Assembly (NCBI GenBank): GCA_913775975.1
Contig: CAJYLQ010000013.1
Span: 21,955-85,954 of the forward strand
Direction: 5' to 3'
DNA length: 64,000 nucleotides
Origin: an uncultured Sphingomonas sp.
GTDB taxonomy: Bacteria > Pseudomonadota > Alphaproteobacteria > Sphingomonadales > Sphingomonadaceae
Shown here: one piece after another, positions 44,117-52,115 of the stretch
How positions within the stretch are numbered: the first letter of the stretch is position 1
Layout: each line of letters opens with the position of its first letter
The notes under the pieces: generated by a model
The model's input: only the letters and a program-made list of their open reading frames with translations
Databases searched by the model: none
What the model was told of the DNA's origin: nothing
Position numbers and translations under genes: made by a program

Positions 44117-45021
44117 CCGAACAGGATCGCGGACAGGCGGCGGCGCTGCGCCGAAACCCAGGGGTCCATCAGGCCGACCGCCTCGAACAGCTTGAGCAGC
44201 TGTTGCCGCGCCGCGCCCTCGTTCCATTCGCGATCGGTGGCGACGATGCGGAGCAGGTTGTCGGCCGCCGCGTCGCGCTGGCCGGCGGCCATCTGCGCGT
44301 TGGCGAGCGCGAAGCGGGCGGCGGGATCGTCGGGCGCGGCCTCCACCGCGGCGACCAGCGGCGCCATGTCGTCGACGGCGGGGGCCGCCCGCGCCAGCGC
44401 CAGCGCGGCCTTCGCCTGGTCGATGCCAGCATCCTTCAGGTCGGCGGGCAGCGTGTCGACCAGCGCCTGCGCCTCGTCATGCCGGCCGGCGGCGACGAGC
44501 GCGCGCAGGCGGCCGGACAGCACGGCGGGGTTTTCCGGCGCCATCTCGACCAGCTGGTCGAAGATCGACAGCGCGCGATCCGCGTCGCCGGCGGCCAGCA
44601 CCTCCTCGCCCATCGCGATCAGCGGTTCGAGTTCGGCCTGCTGGTCGGCGGCGGCGGACGGGATCGGCAGCTGGCGCAGCAGCTGGTCCAGCATCGTGCG
44701 CAGCTGGCTTTCGGTGCGCGCCGGGGTCAGGTCCGCGACCAGCTGGCCCTGGAACATCGCATAGACGGTGGGGATCGAGCGAATCTGGAATTGGCTGGCG
44801 ATGAACTGGTTCTTGTCGGTATCGACCTTGGCCAGCACCACGCCCTTGTCGGCATAGGCGGCCGCGACCTTTTCCAGCACCGGCGTCAGCGCCTTGCACG
44901 GCCCGCACCATTCCGCCCAGAAATCGATGATGACGAGGCTGGTCATCGACGGTTCGACGACGTCGCGACGGAAGGCGGCGACCGCGTCCTTCTCGGCAGG
45001 CGACATTCCCAAGGTGGCCAA
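44113..45021 (-). CDS. cnoX: Thioredoxin-TPR chaperedoxin, CnoX (YbbN) family
   Basis: The 302-residue product joins an N-terminal thioredoxin domain with an active WCGPC site (VIIDFWAEWCGPCKALTPVL) to a helical TPR-like C-terminal region (about 130-300, repeats such as ALSIFDQLVEMAPENPAVLS and AALALARAAP). CnoX proteins protect unfolding proteins under oxidative stress and pass them to GroEL. Here the thioredoxin site is complete, unlike the E. coli protein, so disulfide reduction is likely. It is the first of four overlapping genes (to tag). Confidence 0.88.
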   Translation of the reverse strand: MATLGMSPAEKDAVAAFRRDVVEPSMTSLVIIDFWAEWCGPCKALTPVLEKVAAAYADKGVVLAKVDTDKNQFIASQFQIRSIPTVYAMFQGQLVADLTPARTESQLRTMLDQLLRQLPIPSAAADQQAELEPLIAMGEEVLAAGDADRALSIFDQLVEMAPENPAVLSGRLRALVAAGRHDEAQALVDTLPADLKDAGIDQAKAALALARAAPAVDDMAPLVAAVEAAPDDPAARFALANAQMAAGQRDAAADNLLRIVATDREWNEGAARQQLLKLFEAVGLMDPWVSAQRRRLSAILFG

Positions 45022-45072
45022 GTGCTGCTCCCGTGTTCGGCTATCGGGGCGGTATGTGGGGCAGGCGGCGCC

Positions 45073-48000
45073 TCAATGGAAGTCCCGCGACTTCGGGAGC
45101 AGCCGCACATCGCGCGGATGGCCGCCGCGCGGGCCGATCGCGCGGGTGTCGCGACCCTTTTCGGGGGAGGCCTGCCCATGCCCCTGCCCTCTCGGATCCT
45201 GGCTGCGGATCGGGGCGGCGGGGATGGGCGCGGGGGCCGGCGCGACCCCGGTATCGGCGGAAAGGCGGGCCAGTTCGTGCGTCCGGTCCTCGACATGGCC
45301 GGTCATCAGGTGGACGACGCCCTCCTCGCTGCGCTGAACGATGCCGTGCAGGACCATCAGGCGCGCGGCCATCACCGCGCGCCGGTTCGCCTCGAAATCG
45401 CGGGCCCAGAGCAGGGCGTTGGTGATCCCCGTCTCGTCCTCGATCGTCACGAAGATCGCATTGCCCTTGCCGGGGCGCTGGCGGACCAGCACGACCCCGG
45501 CGACGCTGGCGCGGCGGCCGTCCTTCAAGGCGGCGGCGTCCGCGCTCGACAGCACGCCCTCGGCCCGGAAGAGCGGCCTGAGGAAGGTCATCGGGTGATC
45601 CTTCAGCGACAGGCGGGTGGTGCGGTAGTCGATCGCGACCTCTTCGGAGAGCGGCATGGCGGGCAGGGCGGCGGGCGGCTCCCGCCCCAGCTCGGGCGCA
45701 TCGGCGGCGGCGAAGAGCGGCAGCTGCGCGGGCGGGGTGCGGCGCACCTCCCACCCGGCATTGCGGCGATCCTGCCCCAGCGAGCGGCAGGCATCGGCAT
45801 CCGCCAGCAGCCGCAGCGCGCGCGGCGGCAGCTGGGCGCGGCGGGCGAGATCCTCGATCGAGGCGAAGGGCGCGGCGGCGACGATGCGGTCGGCCCAGTC
45901 GCGGCGGAAGCCGTCGATCTGGCGCAGGCCAAGGCGGACGTTCGGGTCATCAAGCCCCTCCCCTTCAGGGGAGGGGTTGGGGGTGGGGCGTTCCCACAGG
46001 CGGCGCATATGCGGCAGCGCCCCACCCCAACCCCTCCCCTGAAGGGGAGGGGCTTTCAGAAATTCGAGATCATTGTCCCAGCCCGATCGGTTCACGTCGG
46101 GCGGCAGGACCGTGACGCCATGTTCCACCGCGTCGCGCACCAGCTGCGCGGGGGCGTAGAAGCCCATCGGCTGGGAATTGAGGATCGCCGCGCAGAAGAT
46201 CGCCGGGTGGAAGCATTTCAGCCAGGACGAGACATAGACCAGCCGGGCGAAGGACAGCGCATGGCTTTCGGGAAAGCCATAGCTGCCGAACCCCTCGATC
46301 TGGCGATAGCAGCGCTCTGCGAAGTCGCGTTCGTAGCCGCGCGCGACCATGCCCTCGACCAGCTTCACCTGGAAATCGTCCATCCCGCCGACGTTGCGGA
46401 ACGTCGCCATCGCGCGGCGCAGCTGGTTCGCCTCCCCCGGCGTAAAGCCGGCGGCGGTGATGGCCAGCTTCATCGCCTGTTCCTGGAACAGCGGCACGCC
46501 GAAGGTGGAGCCGAGCAGCGTCTCGAGTTCCTTGGGATCGTGCGGCGGGGCGGGGGAGGGATATTCCACCTTCTCCTTGCCCGCCCGGCGGCGCAGATAA
46601 GGGTGGACCATGTCCCCCTCGATCGGGCCGGGGCGGACGATCGCGACCTGCACGACGAGATCGTAGAGCGCCTTGGGTTTCAGGCGCGGCAGCATGTTGA
46701 TCTGCGCGCGGCTTTCGACCTGGAACACGCCGATGCTGTCGCCCTTCTGCAGCATCGCATAGACGCGGTCGTCCTCGTCCACCGCCACCGCATCCAGATC
46801 GGGGCGGGGCAGGCCGTGCCGCTCCATCAGGTCGAACGCCTTGCGGATGCAGGTGAGCATCCCGAGCGCCAGCACATCGACCTTCATGATCTTCAGCGTG
46901 TCGATATCGTCCTTGTCCCATTCGATGAAGGTGCGGCCTTCCATCGCGCCGTTGTGGATCGGCACCGTCTCGTCGAGCCGCCCCTCGGTCAGGATGAAAC
47001 CGCCGACATGCTGCGACAGGTGGCGGGGAAAGGTGATGAGCGCATCGACCATCGCCTTCAGCCGCGCGACCTCCGGGTTCGCCAGGTCGAAGCCCGTTTC
47101 GGCGAGGCGCTGATCCTCGAACCGGCCGGAATAGCTGCCCCAGACCGTGCTGGTCAGCCGCTGCGTCACATCCTCCGTCAGCCCCAAGGCACGCCCGACC
47201 TCGCGCACCGTCGAACGCGAACGATAGTGGATGACGGTGGCGGCGATCGCGGCGCGGTGGCGGCCGTAGCGGCGATAGATATACTGCATCACCTCCTCGC
47301 GCCGCTCATGTTCGAAATCGATGTCGATATCGGGCGGCTCGTCGCGCTCGGCGGAGACGAAGCGGGAGAAGAGCAGGTCGTATTTCAGCGGATCGACCGA
47401 GGTGACGCCCAACAGCCAGCACACCGCCGAATTGGCCGCCGATCCGCGCCCCTGGCACAGGATCGGCGGCTTGCACTCCTCGCGCGCGTAGCGGACGATG
47501 TCGTGGACGGTCAGGAAGTAATGCGCGTATCGCCGCTCCGCGATCAGGGGCAGTTCCTCCGCCAGCAGCTTCTTCAGCCTTTCGGGAATGCCGCCCGGGA
47601 AGCGATCGCGCGCCGCCTGCCAGGTCAGATGCTCCAGCCACCCTTGCGCGTCCCATCCCGCCGGCACCGGCTCGTGCGGATATTCGTAGGACAGCTGCGT
47701 CAGGTCGAAACCGATCCGGTCCATCAGCGCGATGCTCTGGTCGACGGCGTCGGGGTGGGAGGCGAACAGGCGCGCCATCTCCTCGGGCGGTTTCAGGTGG
47801 CGTTCGGCATTGGCGGCGAGGCGGCGGCCAGCGGTCTGCACCGTCAGCCCCTCGCGGATGCAGGTGACGATATCGTGGAGCGGGCGATCCTCCGGCCCGG
47901 CATAGAGCGCGTCGGTGGTGGCGAGCAGCGGCACCTCCGCCGCCTCCGCGACGGTGGCGAGCGACAGAAGGCGGCGGCGGTCCGCCCCGGCGCGGGGCAT

Positions 48001-48555
48001 GGTGACGCCCAGCCAGACGCGGCCGGGCGCGGCGGCGGTCAGCTCCGCCAGCGTCGCGGGCAGGCCGGGATCGGCGCGGCGCGGCGGCAGCGGCGCGGGG
48101 CCGGCGGGCGTCGCGCCCCGGTCGGTCGAGGCGGTCAGCACGATCAGCAGCAGGTCGTCGATATGGCGGAGCAGGTCGGCGAGGCCGAGGATGCAGCCGC
48201 CTTTCTCGGCGCGCAGGTTGCCGGTGGTGAGCAGCCGCGTCAGCCGCCCCCAGCCATGACGGGTGGCGGGATAGGCGACGATATCCGGCGTGCCGTCCAT
48301 GAAGACCAGCCGCGCGCCGACCGCGAGGCGAAAGTCGAGCGGCAGGCCCGTGCCGACCAGCCCCAGCTTCGCCCGTTCCAGCACGGCATGGGCGCGCACC
48401 ACGCCCGCGACGGTGTTGCGGTCGGCGATGCCGATCCCCGACAGGCCGAGTGCAAGCGCCTGCTGCACCATCGCCTCCGCCTGGGAGGCGCCGTCGAGGA
48501 AGGAGAAGGCGGTGGCGGCGACAAGCTCGGTGTAGCGGGGCGGGGGGCGGGTCAT
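45073..48555 (-). CDS. dnaE2: Error-prone DNA polymerase DnaE2 (ImuC) with in-frame repeat insertion
   Basis: DnaE2 is the SOS mutagenic replicative-type polymerase that works with ImuA and ImuB. The 1,160 residues include the N-terminal PHP domain (ATAFSFLDGASQAEAMVQQA; GIGIADRNTVAGVVRAHA), the catalytic PPDIDIDFEHERREEVMQYI with its acidic residues, and a C-terminal OB-fold region. Residues about 834-868 (KAPPLQGRGWGG ... RPTPNPSPEGEG) are encoded entirely by a palindromic repeat element (45952-46055) that keeps the frame open. The family does not have this block, between LEF and VRLGLRQIDGFRRDW. A 502-bp repeat-filled gap separates it from imuB. Confidence 0.95.
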   Translation of the reverse strand: MTRPPPRYTELVAATAFSFLDGASQAEAMVQQALALGLSGIGIADRNTVAGVVRAHAVLERAKLGLVGTGLPLDFRLAVGARLVFMDGTPDIVAYPATRHGWGRLTRLLTTGNLRAEKGGCILGLADLLRHIDDLLLIVLTASTDRGATPAGPAPLPPRRADPGLPATLAELTAAAPGRVWLGVTMPRAGADRRRLLSLATVAEAAEVPLLATTDALYAGPEDRPLHDIVTCIREGLTVQTAGRRLAANAERHLKPPEEMARLFASHPDAVDQSIALMDRIGFDLTQLSYEYPHEPVPAGWDAQGWLEHLTWQAARDRFPGGIPERLKKLLAEELPLIAERRYAHYFLTVHDIVRYAREECKPPILCQGRGSAANSAVCWLLGVTSVDPLKYDLLFSRFVSAERDEPPDIDIDFEHERREEVMQYIYRRYGRHRAAIAATVIHYRSRSTVREVGRALGLTEDVTQRLTSTVWGSYSGRFEDQRLAETGFDLANPEVARLKAMVDALITFPRHLSQHVGGFILTEGRLDETVPIHNGAMEGRTFIEWDKDDIDTLKIMKVDVLALGMLTCIRKAFDLMERHGLPRPDLDAVAVDEDDRVYAMLQKGDSIGVFQVESRAQINMLPRLKPKALYDLVVQVAIVRPGPIEGDMVHPYLRRRAGKEKVEYPSPAPPHDPKELETLLGSTFGVPLFQEQAMKLAITAAGFTPGEANQLRRAMATFRNVGGMDDFQVKLVEGMVARGYERDFAERCYRQIEGFGSYGFPESHALSFARLVYVSSWLKCFHPAIFCAAILNSQPMGFYAPAQLVRDAVEHGVTVLPPDVNRSGWDNDLEFLKAPPLQGRGWGGALPHMRRLWERPTPNPSPEGEGLDDPNVRLGLRQIDGFRRDWADRIVAAAPFASIEDLARRAQLPPRALRLLADADACRSLGQDRRNAGWEVRRTPPAQLPLFAAADAPELGREPPAALPAMPLSEEVAIDYRTTRLSLKDHPMTFLRPLFRAEGVLSSADAAALKDGRRASVAGVVLVRQRPGKGNAIFVTIEDETGITNALLWARDFEANRRAVMAARLMVLHGIVQRSEEGVVHLMTGHVEDRTHELARLSADTGVAPAPAPIPAAPIRSQDPRGQGHGQASPEKGRDTRAIGPRGGHPRDVRLLPKSRDFH
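45952..46055. repeat. 104-bp palindromic repeat inserted inside dnaE2
   Basis: The two arms of 38-39 bp are reverse complements (one extra G in one arm). They contain CCCCTCCCCTTCAGGGGAGG and its complement around a 26-bp centre with GCATATGC. Related copies lie at 48905-49002 and, as a remnant, 27445-27470. Confidence 0.9.
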
Positions 48556-48748
48556 GGCGCGGGGTGGGAGCGGGGGTTCTGGCTGGCGGCGTGATGGAGG
48601 CGAAGCCTTGCCTCGTCCAAGCCGCCATGCCGGGTTCGTTCACGCATCCACCGGGCCGCGTTGGCGACAGCCATTGCGCGTGCGGGACAGTGGGCCCCGG
48701 AACAGGGGTGGGGTGACAGTTCTGGCGGGGGAACCTCCCTTATCCGCT

Positions 48749-48848
48749 TCCCCGGCGAAGGCCGGGGCCCAGTCGGGAAGGCGGCCGTGATGGAGGGATG
48801 GGCGTCGTCATCGGCGTCCCCCAACCGGACCCCGGCCTTCGCCGGGGA
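48749..48848. repeat. Inverted-repeat element with CCCCGGCGAAGGCCGGGG arms
   Basis: The 29-bp arms at 48749-48777 and 48820-48848 are reverse complements with three mismatches. Each arm is itself a hairpin (CCCCGGC-gaa-GGCCGGGG type). The arms flank a 42-bp spacer. Confidence 0.8.
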
Positions 48849-48904
48849 GGCGGCAGGGGGAAACCCTCTTTCGTATGAACAGGCCATTGGCGGACCGACC
48901 TCAT

Positions 48905-49002
48905 CGCCCCTGCCCTTCACGAGCGGGGGTGGGGCCTCGCCGTACGTGATGCGCTTGTGGGTACGCCCCACCCCAACCCCTCCCCTGAAGGGGAGGGGCT
49001 TT
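48905..49002. repeat. Second copy of the GAAGGGGAGGGG palindromic element
   Basis: The right arm (48964-49002) matches the dnaE2-internal element exactly over CGCCCCACCCCAACCCCTCC and the following CCTGAAGGGGAGGGGCTT. The left arm (from 48905) is degenerate but still complementary in GGGGGTGGGGC. Confidence 0.8.
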
Positions 49003-49057
49003 CTGGGTTCTCGCCACTTTCGCATCCCATGGTCGGGGGGAATCCGTATCCCGCCCC

Positions 49058-50614
49058 TCATGCGAATAGCCCGTGGACGTACCAGCGCGGCGCCTCCACC
49101 TCGTTGAACAGGCCGTGGCGGAAGATCCAGAAGCGCCGGCCGCGGCGATCCTCTATGCGGTAATAGTCGCGGGTCGGGATGGCGGCGTCGTGGCGGCGCC
49201 ACCATTCGCCCGCGATCCGTTCCGGCCCCTCGGCACGGGCGACCTCGTGCAGCGTGCGGCGCCAGCGGAAGCGGGCGGGCGGGCCGTCGGGGACGCCCGC
49301 CATCACCTGTTCGATCGGCTGGGGCGGATCGAACAGATAGATGGGCCGGCGCGGCGGCTCGCCCGGTTCGGGCTGCGGCCAGGGCATCGCGGTCGCGGGT
49401 TGCGGCGCGGCGGCGGGAAGCATCAGTTCGGACTGTTCGGGGATATGGCTGTCGCGGGGCGCGAAGCGGCGCACCCGGTCGCGGCCCAGCCGGGTCGATA
49501 GGCGGTCGAGCAGCTCCGCCACTTCTTCGCCCGCCGTGCCGTCACCGGCGGCACCCCCCTCAAGGTGCAGCTGCCCCGCCTCCAGCCGCTCGGCCAGCAG
49601 CACGTCGAGGCGGATCAGGTCGTAGCCGAAGCCGGGGTCGAGCGGATCGGCGAGCGCGTCGATCCGCTCGCGCAGCAGCCGCAGCAGCAGCGCCAGGTCG
49701 CGCGTCGGCCGCCCCGTCTCGACGCGCAGCGCGTGGACCGCGCCGTCGCAGCGGAACAGCCGCACCTGCCAGTGGCGGCCGCCCTCGTGCCGTTCTTCCA
49801 GCATCGCCATCGCGTCGGCCGCCAGTTCGCCGATGACCGCCAGCGCGTGCTCGGTCCGGGCGACGGGCTCGGCGAAGCGGCGCTCGGCGGCGATCGGCGC
49901 GGGGGGTCGGCGGGCGATCAGCGGCGCGCCCGCCGTCTCCCCCGACAGGCGGCGCACGGCGGTGGCGGCGCCCTCTCCGAACCGCGCGGCGATGGTGGCG
50001 AGCGGGCGGGCCATCACGTCGCCCACCATCTTCAGCCCGGCTCGCGCGAGCGCCGCGCTGTCCTCCGCATCCAGCCCCAGCGCGGCGACGGGCAGGCGGC
50101 GGACGGCGCCGCGCTCGTCGGGAGCGGGGGCGCCGGCATGGCGGGCCAGCGCGTGCGCGATCTCCGGCGTGTCGCCGAACGCGTGGCGCACCAGCACGCC
50201 GCGCCGGGCGAAGCGCCGCTCGACATCCGCCGCCAGCGGCCGCTCCCCGTCGAACGCGTGCGCGCAGCCGGTGACGTCGAGGACCAGCGTGTCGGGCGGC
50301 CAGTCCGCGACGGTGGGCGTGTAGCGATGGCAGGCCGCCGCCAGCCGCTCCAGCCAGTCGCAATCGGCATGGGGATCGTGCGCGAAGGTCTGGAGCGCGG
50401 GCACCTGCGCGCGCGCGTCCGCCAGCGTCATGCCGGCGGCAAGGCCCAGCAGCGCCGCCGCCCGGTCCAGCGCGGCGATGCGCATCGCGCCGCCCACCGT
50501 CTCCACCAGCGCGACCGGCGCCTCATCCTGCCCGACGAACAGGTGCGGCCGGTCGCTGCGCAGCCGCTCGATCGGCAGCCAGGGGAAGACCAGCGCCAGA
50601 TAGCGGCGGGGCAC
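49058..50614 (-). CDS. imuB: SOS mutagenesis protein ImuB (Y-family-like)
   Basis: ImuB is a Y-family polymerase relative that lacks catalysis and acts as the hub linking DnaE2 to the sliding clamp. The product shows the family start RRYLALVFPWLPIERLRSDR, the palm/fingers relic (VGGAMRIAALDRAAALLGLA; LVLDVTGCAHAFDGERPL) and a C-terminal domain ending RIEDRRGRRFWIFRHGLFNE. I do not see the paired acidic catalytic residues of DinB at the N-terminus, as expected. I take GTG 50614 (518 residues). GTG 50671 with GGAG upstream is an alternative. Both overlap imuA, by 92 or 149 bp. Confidence 0.9.
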   Translation of the reverse strand: MPRRYLALVFPWLPIERLRSDRPHLFVGQDEAPVALVETVGGAMRIAALDRAAALLGLAAGMTLADARAQVPALQTFAHDPHADCDWLERLAAACHRYTPTVADWPPDTLVLDVTGCAHAFDGERPLAADVERRFARRGVLVRHAFGDTPEIAHALARHAGAPAPDERGAVRRLPVAALGLDAEDSAALARAGLKMVGDVMARPLATIAARFGEGAATAVRRLSGETAGAPLIARRPPAPIAAERRFAEPVARTEHALAVIGELAADAMAMLEERHEGGRHWQVRLFRCDGAVHALRVETGRPTRDLALLLRLLRERIDALADPLDPGFGYDLIRLDVLLAERLEAGQLHLEGGAAGDGTAGEEVAELLDRLSTRLGRDRVRRFAPRDSHIPEQSELMLPAAAPQPATAMPWPQPEPGEPPRRPIYLFDPPQPIEQVMAGVPDGPPARFRWRRTLHEVARAEGPERIAGEWWRRHDAAIPTRDYYRIEDRRGRRFWIFRHGLFNEVEAPRWYVHGLFA

Positions 50615-51335
50615 GGGTTTCCGCGCCCGTGGCGGGGGAGGCGTCCGGGGGGACGAAGCATCGCGTGTCACGGTTCCACTCCAACAGCCTGCGGGCACCG
50701 GCGGGGCCGCCGCGACGGCGCAGGCATTCGATCAGAAAGGCGGGGCGGCCGGGCGCATTGGCCGGCAGCGGGGTCGATCCGGCGGCGGCGACGCTCCAGC
50801 GGGTCGCGGCGGCGCTGGGCACCGGCTCCGCCGCCAGCCGGACGCTGAGCACGGTCGTGCGCGCCTGCTCGGCGGCCAGCACCAGCCGGCGCGTCGCGGT
50901 CAGGTCCAGCCCCGGCATCCGCCCGCGCGTCTCGATCAGGACCGTGCCCAGCCCCCGGCAGCGCGCGGCATCGGCGGCGGCGCGCAGCAGCGCATCCGAA
51001 TCGGCGGCCAGGACCAGCAGCAGCGCATCCGGCGGCAATCCGATCTCCGCCAGCCCGCCCGCCAGCGGCCGCCCGGTGCCCCGGGTGCGGATCCACAGCA
51101 GCGGCAACGCCTCCGCCGCCAGCGCCGTCGCCACCGCAAAGCCGATCGCCGCCGCCTCGTCCGCCGCCTCTTCGGCATGGATTTCATGCAGTTGCCCGGC
51201 GGGAAGGCCGTGCCGGGCCCAATCCTCTTGCGCCGCCCCGGCCAGCGCGCCGCCAAGCGCCACGCCCTTGTCGCCGCCGGCGATGCGGCGCAAATCGGCG
51301 AGAAGGCCAGAGGGGAGGGTGGCGGAGTCGCGCAT
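50523..51335 (-). CDS. imuA: SOS mutagenesis protein ImuA
   Basis: ImuA is a RecA-fold partner of ImuB in the SOS mutagenesis cassette. The 270-residue product has the family pattern: GVALGGALAGAAQEDWARHG, LPAGQLHEIHAEEAADEAAA, then ALPLLWIRTRG and RLVLAAEQARTTVLSVRLAA. The Walker A of true RecA is not evident, as usual. It is the first gene of the imuA-imuB-dnaE2 set. An SOS box ends 5 bp upstream of its ATG. Its 3' end overlaps imuB. Confidence 0.88.
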   Translation of the reverse strand: MRDSATLPSGLLADLRRIAGGDKGVALGGALAGAAQEDWARHGLPAGQLHEIHAEEAADEAAAIGFAVATALAAEALPLLWIRTRGTGRPLAGGLAEIGLPPDALLLVLAADSDALLRAAADAARCRGLGTVLIETRGRMPGLDLTATRRLVLAAEQARTTVLSVRLAAEPVPSAAATRWSVAAAGSTPLPANAPGRPAFLIECLRRRGGPAGARRLLEWNRDTRCFVPPDASPATGAETRAPPLSGAGLPLAADRAAAQRPAAPVRRAG

Positions 51336-51339
51336 ATAT

Positions 51340-51354
51340 GTTCTTGTAATGTTC
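51340..51354 (-). promoter_or_regulatory. LexA (SOS) box upstream of imuA
   Basis: GTTCTTGTAATGTTC matches the alphaproteobacterial SOS box GTTC-N7-GTTC exactly. It lies 5 bp before the imuA ATG, so LexA bound there would block the promoter or start of the mutagenesis genes. Confidence 0.9.
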
Positions 51355-51405
51355 TATAAAGCGAGTCGCCAAGCCAAAAAAATCGCCATCTGACGATCAA
51401 GGTGC

Positions 51406-51434
51406 TTGCAGAGGGAAAAGGTCGCCGCTAATGG
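51406..51434 (+). promoter_or_regulatory. Sigma70-type promoter of tRNA-Gly
   Basis: TTGCAG and TAATGG with a 17-bp spacer lie about 50 bp upstream of the tRNA. They fit a housekeeping promoter. Confidence 0.5.
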
Positions 51435-51484
51435 CACCACCTCACCCGGCGGGAGCGGCCTTCGCTTCCGATCACGGCGCCAGA

Positions 51485-51559
51485 GCGGGCGTAGCTCAGG
51501 GGTAGAGCACAACCTTGCCAAGGTTGGGGTCGAGGGTTCGAATCCCTTCGCCCGCTCCA
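51485..51559 (+). tRNA. tRNA-Gly (GCC)
   Basis: The sequence folds as a complete tRNA with encoded CCA: acceptor GCGGGCG paired with CGCCCGC, D arm around GCTCAGGGGTAGAGC, anticodon loop CTTGCCAAG with anticodon GCC at 51517-51519, and T arm GAGGGTTCGAATCCCTT. The discriminator base is U followed by CCA. Confidence 0.97.
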
Positions 51560-52115
51560 GTCTTCTCAAAGACTTACAGGCTATGCCGAGGGTGACGGCA
51601 AAAAACGCCCCACCATATCCCCATTGACGGTTGTGGAAAGTCTCGCCGGCTTGAGACATTCATCGCTGCGTCTGGCGGCAACCGAGATTGCCGCGCCTGA
51701 CTTTCCCCGGGGGGCGGCGAAGAAACTTGCTTGTCGCTCGTTTCGCACCTCGACCGTAGCGTGCGAAAAAGTTCAGGGCTGCTGCGACCATGCGCCAGCT
51801 ACGATCGAGGCGCCATCACAGCTTCCGTCTGCCATTCCCGGATCGTGAGGACGTCCCATCCCGCCGAGTGCTGCTCGTCTTCTTTCCGCCGGTCACGCTC
51901 GACATGCCAGCTTGCGGGCAGAGGACATCGGTACGGCGGCGGGCCGCGTCGAGCGAGTGCAGCGTTGCCTCGGTCAGCGGTCCGAGCAGATAGTCGAGCG
52001 CGCGGCGCGGGCGCAGCTTAGCGCCAGATCAGTATATTATCGCTAGTGCGCCGGGCGGGCTTGCCGTAACCCACAAAACCGGCTCGACTGCCGGACGGAG
52101 CGGGACAGGAAGCCG
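51560..52115. other. 556-bp intergenic region, mostly featureless
   Basis: A small hairpin (AGTCTT/AAGACT) follows the tRNA. The only other structure is the gene fragment listed at 51816-52031. I see no intact gene. Confidence 0.6.
51816..52031 (-). pseudogene. Possible remnant of a HlyD-type secretion protein C-terminus
   Basis: A minus-strand open frame without a start codon encodes KLRPRRALDYLLGPLTEATL followed by HSLDAARRR. It resembles the conserved C-terminal end of type I secretion membrane-fusion proteins (YLLxPLxEx). An in-frame stop lies four codons upstream and the frame ends at 51816. No partner ABC transporter is nearby. The match is by eye and short, so it may be coincidental. 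Confidence 0.35.

Larger units (their letters stand above)
48556..49057. other. 502-bp repeat-filled gap between imuB and dnaE2
   Basis: No gene is supported. The gap holds two palindromic elements of different families (48749-48848 and 48905-49002). The rest is low-information GC-rich sequence. If imuA-imuB-dnaE2 is one transcript, this region is transcribed but not translated. Confidence 0.7.

Noticed and set aside
43993..48594. Very long open frame (over 1,500 codons) on the plus strand opposite dnaE2 and its neighbours
   Set aside because: It is the GC-rich mirror of real minus-strand genes; its product is a low-complexity Arg/Gly/His-rich string without domains.
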